DNA from: Marifrigoribacter sp965178585
Lineage (GTDB): Bacteria; Bacteroidota; Bacteroidia; Flavobacteriales; Flavobacteriaceae
Direction: 5' to 3'
Assembly: GCA_965178585.1 (NCBI GenBank)
Contig: OZ238267.1
Location: 1-64,000, forward strand
Length of the DNA stretch: 64,000 nt
Every line of letters begins with the position of its first letter. The stretch's first letter is position 1. Shown in pieces: positions 31,527 to 40,532 of this stretch. The notes beneath the pieces are model-generated. The model searched no databases, was not told the DNA's origin, and saw only the letters and a program-made list of their open reading frames with translations. The position numbers were made by a program, and so were the translations under genes.

Positions 31527-33632
31527 TTAAAATTTATACTGCAAAAAAGCTGTAAAATTTCTTCCTGGATCATTTATAGGCTCTCCATTAAAACCTTCTT
31601 GATTTATATAAGAGAAATTTAAATGGTTATGATAAGCTTCATCAAAGACGTTTAAAACCGCAACTCCTAGAGTAATACTTTCTATTGGGTTTATTCCTAA
31701 TCTAAGATCAAGAGTGTTCCAGCCATCTGTTATAGTTTCTCCAAAGGTTATAGCTATGTCATCTTGTTCAGACACTATATTATATTGTCCATTTGCCCAA
31801 AACATACCCTTTTCATATCCTAAATATAATCTTGTTGTAAGAGGTGGTGTAAGCGGAATAGATTCGTTTAAATCTTTATTTCTAGTATGCACATAAGCTA
31901 ACTCAGCTTTAAAGTAAAAGTCATTAAGAAAATCTAATTTAGCCATTACTTCAAAACCTGTTTTATAAGCTTGATCTATGTTTGTAAAAACTTTTGGATG
32001 AATTGGATCCATCGTAGGGTTATATTTTCTAATTAAGCTCTCATCTACTTGAGCCACAATAAGGTTTTCAAAAAAGGAATAGTAAAAAGATGCATTAAAA
32101 CTAAACCTATTAAATCCATTATTTAAATCTGCTGAACCTCTAAAACCAATTTCAAACTGATTATTTACTTCTGCATCTAAATTAGGGTTTCCTATGTACT
32201 CATAAGGGTCTTGTCCAACATTAAAATGATTGATAAAACGCTCTGTCATATTTGCTGATCGCACACCTCTACCGTAAGCAGCTTCAATAATAATATTATC
32301 AGAAACCATTTTCTTTACTGAAAGTGTTCCGCTAATGTTATTTTCATTACGTTTTTCTAAATCATACATTTCTGCAAAATCCTCTTCGGGATCTTGAATG
32401 TCAGAAACAACATTATCATAACGTATACCTCCTGTAAAAATGGTCGTATTGTTTGCATACCATTTTGCTTCCACAAACAGTCCGAGATCGTTTACATAAG
32501 AATCTTGCCAAATTTTATCATTGAATTCTATGGGTTCTGGTAAAGGGTTTCCCATCATGTTAAGCTTAACAAGGCGGGTTCTTGTTCCATCTCTAGAAAT
32601 GCCCAAATAATCAAGTCCTGTAAAGATTCTAAATTTGGTTGATGGTTTTAAAGTAAACTCTGCTTTTCCTCCAATGGTGGTAGCTTCTACTGGAGAAGAT
32701 GCCTCCATTTTCATAAAAGAAGGTCTATCATAATTCGTCATTAAATGATCTACATAACTAAAATATGCTTTCGCATTAATAGCTTCAAGAAAACTATCAT
32801 CTTGAGTAAAATCATAGTCTAATGATACTATACTACTATTATCATATTCAGTATCCATAGGCAATCCTGCATGTTGTATATCTCTACCAAAGGACTGTCT
32901 CCAATCAAGTTTAAGGCGTTGATTTTCATTAATATTATAACCTAACTTTATACCGTAATCAGTACTTTTAAAAGCAGATGGTATTTCGGTTCCACCACCA
33001 TCTTTATAACTACCAAAATCTCGGTATGCAAAGTTTCCAACAATATCGTATTTACTAGTTATTTGCTGAAGTTGTAACATCGTTACAAAAGAGTTTCCGT
33101 TGGTTTCATAACCACCAGATACTTTTCCATGAAAGCCATATTCTTCACTACTTGGTTTATTGGTAACTAAATTTACTACTCCACCAAAAGTTGCTCCATA
33201 ACGAACAGAATAAGGTCCTTTTATAATTTCAATTTTAGAAACTTCTTCAGGAGTTACGTGAGTAGTGATAGGGTCCATTCTATTCGGACAAGCATGTACC
33301 GCTTTAACACCTCCGTCATACATAATGTTCAATTGCTCGTATTGAGCCGCTCTAAACGATGGATCCATCGCATAATTACCTCTTTTTATAATTGAAAATC
33401 CGTTGATGTTTTCAAAAAGATCGGCTACATTTTTAGGCTGAGCAACTCTCTCAGCATTATTATTAAGAACGGTTGTTAATATTGGATCTTTTTTTGCGTT
33501 CCCTTTTATAATTACTTCTTCTATTTCTATTCTTTTTAAAGCAGCAGAATCTTTTTCTTTATCATTAACCTCTTGTGATACTGCTATATTACATATAAGC
33601 ATGCCTAATAACACGCTATAAATATTTTTCAT
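31527..33632 (-). CDS. TonB-dependent outer-membrane receptor, OprC/NosA-like (copper)
   Basis: A 701-residue receptor: signal peptide (residues 1-19, IAVSQ), plug domain (about 45-170, with KIEIIKGPYSVRYG) and a beta-barrel ending NFTAFLQYKF. HACPNRMDP (113-121) in the plug is the signature of the copper receptors OprC and NosA, where Cys/Met residues bind copper. Copper uptake is therefore the likely role; it could supply a copper enzyme elsewhere. It follows the small exported Cys-motif protein on the same strand. No nos genes are in the window. Confidence 0.85.
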   Translation of the reverse strand: MKNIYSVLLGMLICNIAVSQEVNDKEKDSAALKRIEIEEVIIKGNAKKDPILTTVLNNNAERVAQPKNVADLFENINGFSIIKRGNYAMDPSFRAAQYEQLNIMYDGGVKAVHACPNRMDPITTHVTPEEVSKIEIIKGPYSVRYGATFGGVVNLVTNKPSSEEYGFHGKVSGGYETNGNSFVTMLQLQQITSKYDIVGNFAYRDFGSYKDGGGTEIPSAFKSTDYGIKLGYNINENQRLKLDWRQSFGRDIQHAGLPMDTEYDNSSIVSLDYDFTQDDSFLEAINAKAYFSYVDHLMTNYDRPSFMKMEASSPVEATTIGGKAEFTLKPSTKFRIFTGLDYLGISRDGTRTRLVKLNMMGNPLPEPIEFNDKIWQDSYVNDLGLFVEAKWYANNTTIFTGGIRYDNVVSDIQDPEEDFAEMYDLEKRNENNISGTLSVKKMVSDNIIIEAAYGRGVRSANMTERFINHFNVGQDPYEYIGNPNLDAEVNNQFEIGFRGSADLNNGFNRFSFNASFYYSFFENLIVAQVDESLIRKYNPTMDPIHPKVFTNIDQAYKTGFEVMAKLDFLNDFYFKAELAYVHTRNKDLNESIPLTPPLTTRLYLGYEKGMFWANGQYNIVSEQDDIAITFGETITDGWNTLDLRLGINPIESITLGVAVLNVFDEAYHNHLNFSYINQEGFNGEPINDPGRNFTAFLQYKF

Positions 33633-33796
33633 TTTATACTATTTATTATTGTTATACTAAAAAAATTTGCATTAAAAAATGCTTCTTGTAATTTGGAATA
33701 TGTCTAACTAAAGTGTAAAACAATTACAATAACAAAGTATAACCATCAAAAACTGAAATTTTTAATAGCCTTAAATTAAATAAATGCTTAGTTAGG

Positions 33797-34177
33797 TTAG
33801 ACTACTTCTTGCGGAGGGTGGTCTAATAAAAATGGGATTGAAAAGGAGTATAAGTTGTTATACCCAATGTTTTGTTTTTTTATAAATGAAATGAATCCAA
33901 AATTTATACTTTCTTTTTCTTGAACGTATAAAACAATGTTTTTGGTAACTATCATTTTTGAAGGAGCCTTGTCATTGGTTGCATCCTTCTTAGAAACTTC
34001 TGCTAAATGACATTTACCATTACATTTTAACTCAGGCTCTTCTATGTTTTCACAAAACTGTGCTATAAAATCGGATTGATCAAGATAATAATAGGCATAC
34101 GTTAAAGGCACATAAAATACATTCCACACCATAGCTGTGATCAGTATTAAAGAAAATATGTTTTGACGCCTATCCAT
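33797..34177 (-). CDS. Small exported protein with CNGKCHL motif, near copper receptor
   Basis: A 126-residue protein starting at ATG 34177 (a TTG three codons earlier lies in the promoter). An N-terminal hydrophobic segment (about 8-28) is followed by QFCENIEEPELKCNGKCHLAEV, three Cys and a His that could bind metal. The C-terminus LLDHPPQEVV is unusual. Proteins of this pattern occur next to metal TonB receptors in Flavobacteria, but the function is unknown. The gene is preceded by a class II promoter with a TGAC-type dyad and followed by a small GCATT/AATGC stem (about 33670-33683) before the receptor gene. Confidence 0.7.
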   Translation of the reverse strand: MDRRQNIFSLILITAMVWNVFYVPLTYAYYYLDQSDFIAQFCENIEEPELKCNGKCHLAEVSKKDATNDKAPSKMIVTKNIVLYVQEKESINFGFISFIKKQNIGYNNLYSFSIPFLLDHPPQEVV

Positions 34178-34183
34178 AATGGG

Positions 34184-34227
34184 CAAATATAAATTGCTTC
34201 AATTTTAATAGCAATGACAAATGTCAT
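34184..34227 (-). promoter_or_regulatory. Class II Crp/Fnr-type promoter, leftward (copper genes)
   Basis: The dyad ATGAC-AAAT-GTCAT is at 34214-34227. On the minus strand the -7 element TATATTTG (34191 to 34184) is a perfect TAnnTTTG whose last base is 36.5 bp from the dyad centre. The ATG follows after 6 bp, which predicts a nearly leaderless mRNA. Confidence 0.75.
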
Positions 34228-34247
34228 CTAAACCATGCTTTTTGTTT

Positions 34248-34313
34248 GTAACAATTGTAACACCACCTTGTATCAAAAGTTACTGTCAACTCTTATTTGC
34301 CAAAGTAATTTTG
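34248..34313 (+). promoter_or_regulatory. Class II Crp/Fnr-type promoter of the RND efflux operon with extra upstream box
   Basis: The proximal dyad GTATC-AAAA-GTTAC (34270-34283) has one mismatch to GTAAC-N4-GTTAC. The -7 element TAATTTTG (34306-34313) is perfect and ends 36.5 bp from the dyad centre. A second box GTAAC-AATT-GTAAC (34248-34261) lies 22 bp (two helical turns) further upstream. Confidence 0.75.
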
Positions 34314-34331
34314 CAAAATAATTATACAACT

Positions 34332-35645
34332 ATGAAAAAATATTTATACATATTAACCACAATGGCTTTAATTTTTTCGGCTTCATTAAAAGCCCAAGAA
34401 GTAATATCCATTTCAAAAAAAGAAGTCCAGACTAGGGTCTTAGAGGAAAATACCTCTATAAAAATCTCGGACCAAGAATTCTTGAAGGCAAGAGCAGAAT
34501 ATCGACAAACCAACTCGGTTTTTTTACCGAATTTAAACGCTTCTCATTCTGGAATTGCAACTACAAATCCCCTAATGGCTTTTGGAACCAAACTAAATCA
34601 AGGGATATTAACTCCTGAAGATTTTAACCCAGACTTATTAAATAATCCAGATGAAGTAACCGGATTTGCAACCAAGTTTGAAATCCAACAGCCTTTAATC
34701 AATCTCGATGGATTTTATCAACGAAAGGCGGCAAAAAACAAAATGGATGCAGTAGAGTTACAATCACTTCGAAACAAAGACTTTCTAACTTTTGAAGTAG
34801 AAAAATCATATATGCATCTGCAATTGGCTTACAAGGCAGTTGAGGTTTTAGAAAAGAATTTAGAAGCTATTTTAGAAAATAAAAAAGTAGCCGAAAATAG
34901 TTTTAAGCAAGGGTATTTGCAAAAAGCCGATGTTTTATCGGTAGAGGTACGAGTTAATGAAGTGCTAAGTCAGTTACAAAATGCTAAAAGTAATGTTGCC
35001 AATGCATCCGATTATTTATCTTTTTTAATGAATGATAAAGAGAGCGCTGTATTTGTACCTTCAGATAGTTTAACCGTTACAAACTTATCTTCTATTAACG
35101 ATATAAAGCTCTCTGAAGATCGTACAGACATAAAAGCTATGCAACTTACTATTGATGCGTACGAGTCCTTACATAGAGCTAACAAGATGACTTTTCTACC
35201 TCGATTAAATGCGTTTGGCAGTTATGAATTGTATGATGAAAATGCTTTTCAAGGAAGTGCAAGCGGTTACTTAGTAGGAGCTCAACTTAATTGGAACCTT
35301 TTTGATGGTTATAAAAACGTTGGAAAGGCACAAAAAAGTAAAGCTCAGTACGATCAATCTATCTTAGAATATGAAGAATATGTTTCCCAAAGTAACCTAG
35401 ACCTTAACAAAGCAAAAAGAATGGTGGCAGATGCCGAAAGCAAACTAAAACTAACAAGTTTGGCTTTGGATCAATCTAAAGAATCTCTTCGGATAAGAAC
35501 CAACCGTTTTAAAGAAGGATTGGAAAAAACATCTGATTTATTATTATCCGAATCTCAATTTGCACAAAAGCAATTACAATACTATCAAACCATTTTTGAA
35601 TACAATTACGCATTCCATTACTTACAATTTTTAACTAAAGAATAA
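34332..35645 (+). CDS. TolC-family outer-membrane efflux protein
   Basis: A 437-residue protein from ATG 34332; longer in-frame starts would run through the promoter. Signal peptide residues 1-19 (SLKAQ). Two repeats of long helices with beta-strands, as usual for TolC/CusC-like channels, including NLDGFYQRKAAKNKM and the C-terminal LLSESQFAQKQLQYYQTIFEYN. First gene of a three-part efflux operon. Expression is probably tied to the Crp/Fnr-type regulator of the sulfur island through its promoter. Confidence 0.88.
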   Translation: MKKYLYILTTMALIFSASLKAQEVISISKKEVQTRVLEENTSIKISDQEFLKARAEYRQTNSVFLPNLNASHSGIATTNPLMAFGTKLNQGILTPEDFNPDLLNNPDEVTGFATKFEIQQPLINLDGFYQRKAAKNKMDAVELQSLRNKDFLTFEVEKSYMHLQLAYKAVEVLEKNLEAILENKKVAENSFKQGYLQKADVLSVEVRVNEVLSQLQNAKSNVANASDYLSFLMNDKESAVFVPSDSLTVTNLSSINDIKLSEDRTDIKAMQLTIDAYESLHRANKMTFLPRLNAFGSYELYDENAFQGSASGYLVGAQLNWNLFDGYKNVGKAQKSKAQYDQSILEYEEYVSQSNLDLNKAKRMVADAESKLKLTSLALDQSKESLRIRTNRFKEGLEKTSDLLLSESQFAQKQLQYYQTIFEYNYAFHYLQFLTKE

Positions 35646-35651
35646 AAAATC

Positions 35652-36722
35652 ATGAAAAAATATATCACACTTGTTGCTTTATCCTTAGTGCTTTTTAGCT
35701 GTAGCAACGATAAAAAAGAGACGACAACAAAAAATACAGCATCTGTTGCTGTAACTGTTAGTTCCGTAAATTCAGAAAACAACAGCCCTTATTTTACAGT
35801 TAGTGGTAAAATTGAAGCTGCCGATCAAATTACATTAAGTACCCGTACCAGCGGTTTTATAGATCAAATTTACGTGAAGGTAGGCGATAAAGTTACCAAA
35901 GGCAAATTGCTATTATCGATTAACAATGCAGATTTACAAGCAAAGCGTGCGCAAATAAATGCAAGCATTACCCAAGCTCAAGCGGGCTTTAATATCGCTG
36001 AAAAGGATTACAATCGTTTTAAAAAATTGTTTAGTGACAACTCTGCTTCTCAAAAAGAAATGGACGATATGACTGCAAATTTCGAAATGGCAAAAGCACG
36101 TTTAGAAGCAGCAAATCAAATGAAAAACGAAATTAACTCCCAATTTAAATATGTGAATATCACTGCACCTTTTAACGGTGTAATTACAAACAAATTTATG
36201 GAGGCTGGAGATCTAGCAAATCCAGGAATGCCTTTAATTGCAATGGAAGCTCCAGGAAATTACGAGGTAAGTTTATGGGTTCCTGAAAGTGAAATTTCTC
36301 AAATTAAATTAGATACTGAAGTAGATGTTTTAGTAAAATCATTCAACCAAAACTTAAAAGGAAGAATAACTGAAGTTAGTACCTCAGCATTTAATACAGG
36401 CGGTCAATATTTAGTAAAGGTTTCTTTAGATAAAACTGAACTTGAAATTTTATCAGGGATGTATACTTCTATAAAATTTCCAAGTAAAAGAAATTCAAAA
36501 ACTAATACGGTATTAATTCCAACATCTGTAATTGTAAAAAACGGTCAGTTATCTGGGGTTTATACAGTAAGTCAAAATCAAACAGCCATTTTACGTTGGT
36601 TACGATTAGGAAAAACCTATGGAGATCAAGTGGAAGTATTATCGGGTTTAAATTCTGAAGAACAATACATCGTTTCGGCAGAAGGAAAATTATACAACGG
36701 AGTAAACGTAACGATTCAATAA
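35652..36722 (+). CDS. RND efflux periplasmic adaptor (membrane fusion protein)
   Basis: A 356-residue lipoprotein (lipobox LFSC, Cys near residue 17). A barrel-sandwich (lipoyl-like) domain is split by a helical hairpin (about 60-170; IYVKVGDKVTKGKLLLSI and FNGVITNKFMEAGDLA), followed by beta-barrel and membrane-proximal domains. It joins the RND pump to the TolC-like channel. It is 6 bp after the channel gene and 18 bp before the pump gene. Confidence 0.9.
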   Translation: MKKYITLVALSLVLFSCSNDKKETTTKNTASVAVTVSSVNSENNSPYFTVSGKIEAADQITLSTRTSGFIDQIYVKVGDKVTKGKLLLSINNADLQAKRAQINASITQAQAGFNIAEKDYNRFKKLFSDNSASQKEMDDMTANFEMAKARLEAANQMKNEINSQFKYVNITAPFNGVITNKFMEAGDLANPGMPLIAMEAPGNYEVSLWVPESEISQIKLDTEVDVLVKSFNQNLKGRITEVSTSAFNTGGQYLVKVSLDKTELEILSGMYTSIKFPSKRNSKTNTVLIPTSVIVKNGQLSGVYTVSQNQTAILRWLRLGKTYGDQVEVLSGLNSEEQYIVSAEGKLYNGVNVTIQ

Positions 36723-36740
36723 TTATAAATAACTAAAATA

Positions 36741-39700
36741 ATGAAAGAAGGATTAGCAGGTAAAATAGCCAAGAGCTTTATAGGTTCTAAGCTTACAGTG
36801 CTTCTAATGATCGTGTTTATGGTTATTGGAGTCTATAGTTCGTATTTAATACCAAGAGAAGAAGAGCCACAAATCGATGTGCCTATGGCAGATATTTTTG
36901 TGGGATATCCGGGAGCAAGCCCTTCCGAGGTAGAATCTAGAGTGGTGAAACCGCTTGAAAAATTAATTTCAAATATAAAAGGAGTTGAATATGTGTATTC
37001 CACTTCTATGAAGGAACAAGGAATGGTCATCGTTCAGTTTTATGTGGGCGAAGACATTGAACGTTCGTTTGTAAAACTTTATAACGAGATCAATAAACAC
37101 ATGGACATTATGCCTGAAGGAGTTACATTTCCTTTGGTAAAAACACGTGCAATTGATGATGTTCCTGTATTAGGGTTGACACTTTGGAGCGAGAATTATG
37201 ATGACTATCAATTAAACATGATGGCCCAAGAGTTATCGAGTGAAATTGAAAAAGTAAACGATGTGTCTATCACAAAACGTATTGGGGGTCGTGATCGTCA
37301 GCTACGAATCGTTTTAGACAAAGATAAAATGGCAGAAAGCGGATTGGATTTCCTTTCTATTTCTGAAATGATTAAAACAAATAACCAGCAGTTAAGTGCT
37401 GGAAGTTTCAATAAAAATGATACTGAATTTCTTGTAAATACCGGTGAGTTTTTACAAACCGTTGAAGATGTAGAACGTTTAGTGGTTGGGGTTCAAAACA
37501 ATCAGCCAATTTATTTACACCAAATAGCAACGGTTTTAGATGGACCTGAAACATCCAAAGATTATGTTTCTTTAGGTTTTGGTAACGCCAGCAACAAAAT
37601 AACCGAATACGGTGGAGAGTATCCTGCGGTTACCATTTCGGTAGCAAAAAGAAAAGGGGCAGATGCTATGAAAATATCCAGCATTATTTTGGATAAAGTA
37701 GAACATCTAAAACAGCATTTAATCCCTGATGATGTTCATGTGGAAGTAACCCGTAATTATGGAGAAACCGCATCACAAAAAGTATCGGAACTACTTTTAC
37801 ATCTTTTCGGTTCTATAGTAGCCGTTACCTTAGTGGTAATGTTGGCTATGGGTTGGCGTGGAGGATTGGTAGTATTCTTATCGGTACCAATCACTTTTGC
37901 ATTAACCCTGTTAAGTTATTATTTACTGGATTATACTTTAAACCGAATTACTTTATTCGCATTGGTATTTGTTACGGGTATTGTCGTCGATGATTCTATC
38001 ATTATTGCCGAAAATATGCACCGACATTTTAAAATGAAACGCCTACCACTAAAACAAGCTGCACTTTATGCTATTAATGAAGTTGGGAACCCAACCATTT
38101 TAGCAACCTTTACGGTAATTGCTTCGGTTTTACCAATGGCATTTGTTTCTGGATTAATGGGACCATATATGGCTCCAATGCCAATTGGCGCTTCTATTGC
38201 GATGATTCTATCGCTGTTTGTAGCCTTAACCATAACTCCTTATTTGGGATATATTTTCTTGAGAGAGAAAGATAAAAAAGGAGCGACTAAAAAGAAAGAA
38301 GCAAAAAACTTAGAAGATACTTTTATCTACAAATTATACAATAAAATTGAATCTCCATTAATTGAAAACCCTAAAATGAGATGGGCATTTTTAGGAGGAA
38401 CCTTCTTTGTTCTTTTTGCAACAATGGGTTTATTCTTTACCAATTCGGTAGCTGTAAAAATGCTTCCTTTTGATAATAAAAATGAATTTCAAGTGGTTAT
38501 CGATATGCCAGAAGGAACTACCCTGGAACGAACTTCGGTAGTTGCAAAAGAGATTGCTCAATATTTATCTCAACAACCAGAAGTGGTGAACTATCAAAGT
38601 TATGTAGGTGCTTCAGCTCCCATAACCTTTAATGGTTTGGTTCGTCATTACGATTTACGTGGAGGTAGTAATATGGCAGATATTCAGGTAAATTTAACAG
38701 ACAAGCACGACCGAAGCTTACAAAGTCACGAAATCGCAAGTTCTGTTCGTCCAGATATTCAGAAAATAGCAGCAAAATATAATGCCAATGTAAAAATTGT
38801 AGAAGTTCCGCCAGGACCTCCTGTATTATCAACCATTGTTGCTGAGGTTTATGGACCTGATTATGATACTCAAATAGATGTTGCCAATCAAATTCAAGGT
38901 ATCTTAAAAAACACAGACGATGTGGTAGATATCGATTGGATGGTGGAAGCAGATCAAACAGAATATGAATTTATCATCGATAAAGAAAAAGCGATTCTAT
39001 ATGGAGTAACACCTCAGCAAATAGCTTATACGATGAATATGGCTTTATCTGAAAGAGCCATCACCAATCTTTACGATGAAAATGCCGTATTACAAGTTGG
39101 CTTGATATTGGCATTGGATGAAGCTGAAAAATCTTCGTTAAATGATATTACTCAACTTAAAATACGATCCAAAAATGGATCTTTAATTACCATTGGTGAT
39201 TTAGTAGAAATTAAAGAAGTAACTCGTGCAAAAAGTATTTTTAGAAAAAACCAAAAACGAGTGGTTTATGTAACTGCAGATATGGCTGGAGAATTAGAAA
39301 GCCCTGTGTATGCTATTTTAGGAATGACCGATAAGTTAAAAGATGTAAATCTTCCTGAAGGATTCTCCATAGACGAACTTTACCTTTCACAACCTAAATA
39401 CGAAGATAATTATACGGTTAAATGGGATGGTGAATGGCAAATTACTTTAGAGGTATTTAGAGATTTAGGAATGGCATTTTTAGTAGCTATTATTTTTATA
39501 TACATCTTAATTGTAGGTTGGTTCCAAAGCTTTAAAGCGCCTATGGTGATGATGGTGGCGATACCACTATCCTTAATTGGAATTATTTTAGGTCACTGGA
39601 TGATGGGCGCTTTCTTTACCGCAACTTCATTTATTGGAATGATTGCTCTGGCCGGGATTATGGTGAGAAACTCGGTGTTACTTATCGACTTTATCAACCT

Positions 39701-39938
39701 ACGATTAGCAGAAGGAGTGCCTATTAAAAAAGCAGCTATTGAAGCTGGTGCCGTACGTACCACCCCAATTTTATTAACGGCAGGAACCGTAGTAATTGGA
39801 GCCTTTGTTATATTATTTGACCCTATTTTTCAAGGATTGGCCATCTCATTAATGGGAGGAACCATCGTGTCAACCGTGCTAACTTTATTGGTGGTGCCGT
39901 TGGTGTATTATTTAATTGAACGCAAAAATTACAAGTAA
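36741..39938 (+). CDS. RND-family efflux transporter permease
   Basis: A 1065-residue protein with the usual twelve membrane segments in two halves, each with a large periplasmic loop. GIVVDDSIIIAENMHRHFK (about 415-433, TM4) holds the conserved Asp pair of the proton path, and GIMVRNSVLLIDFINLRLAEG is the matching part of the second half. The substrate is not clear: the protein is nearer to the general RND group than to CusA, and no Met-rich pathway was noticed. With PII-like and DUF2892 genes behind it, export of a toxic small compound or metal is possible. Confidence 0.9.
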   Translation: MKEGLAGKIAKSFIGSKLTVLLMIVFMVIGVYSSYLIPREEEPQIDVPMADIFVGYPGASPSEVESRVVKPLEKLISNIKGVEYVYSTSMKEQGMVIVQFYVGEDIERSFVKLYNEINKHMDIMPEGVTFPLVKTRAIDDVPVLGLTLWSENYDDYQLNMMAQELSSEIEKVNDVSITKRIGGRDRQLRIVLDKDKMAESGLDFLSISEMIKTNNQQLSAGSFNKNDTEFLVNTGEFLQTVEDVERLVVGVQNNQPIYLHQIATVLDGPETSKDYVSLGFGNASNKITEYGGEYPAVTISVAKRKGADAMKISSIILDKVEHLKQHLIPDDVHVEVTRNYGETASQKVSELLLHLFGSIVAVTLVVMLAMGWRGGLVVFLSVPITFALTLLSYYLLDYTLNRITLFALVFVTGIVVDDSIIIAENMHRHFKMKRLPLKQAALYAINEVGNPTILATFTVIASVLPMAFVSGLMGPYMAPMPIGASIAMILSLFVALTITPYLGYIFLREKDKKGATKKKEAKNLEDTFIYKLYNKIESPLIENPKMRWAFLGGTFFVLFATMGLFFTNSVAVKMLPFDNKNEFQVVIDMPEGTTLERTSVVAKEIAQYLSQQPEVVNYQSYVGASAPITFNGLVRHYDLRGGSNMADIQVNLTDKHDRSLQSHEIASSVRPDIQKIAAKYNANVKIVEVPPGPPVLSTIVAEVYGPDYDTQIDVANQIQGILKNTDDVVDIDWMVEADQTEYEFIIDKEKAILYGVTPQQIAYTMNMALSERAITNLYDENAVLQVGLILALDEAEKSSLNDITQLKIRSKNGSLITIGDLVEIKEVTRAKSIFRKNQKRVVYVTADMAGELESPVYAILGMTDKLKDVNLPEGFSIDELYLSQPKYEDNYTVKWDGEWQITLEVFRDLGMAFLVAIIFIYILIVGWFQSFKAPMVMMVAIPLSLIGIILGHWMMGAFFTATSFIGMIALAGIMVRNSVLLIDFINLRLAEGVPIKKAAIEAGAVRTTPILLTAGTVVIGAFVILFDPIFQGLAISLMGGTIVSTVLTLLVVPLVYYLIERKNYK

Positions 39939-39940
39939 TT

Positions 39941-40246
39941 ATGAAATTAGTAATCGTTACATCCGTAGAGGAATATCACGATGATATTCTTGAAATATTT
40001 AAGAAGTCGAACATTCAAAATTTTAGTGAATCTGAAATTGATGGCTATAAAAACACGCCTGCAATACTATCAACGAACAATTGGTTTGCGACAAATAAAA
40101 GTGTTACCAATTCCATTATGCTATTCTCTTTTACTGAAAAAGAAAAAATAGATACCCTGTTTGAATATTTAGAAAAATTCAACAATAAAATAGAAAGTAA
40201 CAGTCCAATAAAAGCTATTGTACTCCCTATTGAAAAATCCCTTTAA
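39941..40246 (+). CDS. Small PII-like/DUF3240-like protein of the RND operon
   Basis: A 101-residue protein without signal peptide, starting 2 bp after the RND stop. The alternating strand-helix pattern (MKLVIVTSVEEYHDDILEIF, later TNSIMLFSFTEKEKIDTLFEYLEKFN and a C-terminal KAIVLPIEKSL) is like the ferredoxin-like fold of PII-related DUF3240 proteins, which are found beside metal RND pumps. Family assignment is by fold pattern and context only. It may bind a ligand and control the pump. Confidence 0.5.
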   Translation: MKLVIVTSVEEYHDDILEIFKKSNIQNFSESEIDGYKNTPAILSTNNWFATNKSVTNSIMLFSFTEKEKIDTLFEYLEKFNNKIESNSPIKAIVLPIEKSL

Positions 40247-40257
40247 AATTAAAAATT

Positions 40258-40467
40258 ATGATTAACAGATTTATAAAAGCAATTGCAGGAACCTTTATTA
40301 TTATTAGTGTCATCCTAGCCGTTTATGTAAACATTAATTGGCTATGGTTTACCGTATTTGTAGGAGCCAATTTATTACAATCGGCTTTCACCCAATGGTG
40401 TTTGATGGGAGATATCCTTAAAAAATTAGGTGTAAAAGATACCGAAGAAGAAAAATGCTGTAATTAA
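40258..40467 (+). CDS. DUF2892-type small membrane protein with C-terminal CC
   Basis: A 69-residue protein with two membrane segments and the family pattern INRFIKAIAGTFIIISVILA and FTQWCLMGDILKKLGVKD, then an acidic end EEEKCC. It is a second, more divergent copy of the YgaP membrane module found at 16.9 kb. It closes the RND operon (11-bp gap), followed by a terminator. The presence of this sulfur-associated module supports a link of the pump to sulfur or thiol toxicity. Confidence 0.75.
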   Translation: MINRFIKAIAGTFIIISVILAVYVNINWLWFTVFVGANLLQSAFTQWCLMGDILKKLGVKDTEEEKCCN

Positions 40468-40497
40468 TAGTAAATTATAATTAATATAAAAAAACCC

Positions 40498-40532
40498 AAT
40501 CCTACTAATTTTAAAACTAGTAGGATTTTTTT
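40498..40532. terminator. Terminator between RND operon and T9SS protein gene
   Basis: Stem AATCCTACTA (40498-40507) / TAGTAGGATT (40518-40527), followed by a T-run. The right arm overlaps the last codons of the convergent gene. Confidence 0.8.

Noticed and set aside
31527..33632. The NosA-like TonB receptor as evidence for nitrous oxide respiration
   Set aside because: No nosZ, nosD, nosF, nosY or nosL gene is in the window. The HACPNRMDP motif supports copper binding only.
34221..34331. Longer TolC-family protein starting at 34221
   Set aside because: It would include both operator boxes and the -7 element as coding sequence; the signal peptide starts clearly at 34332.
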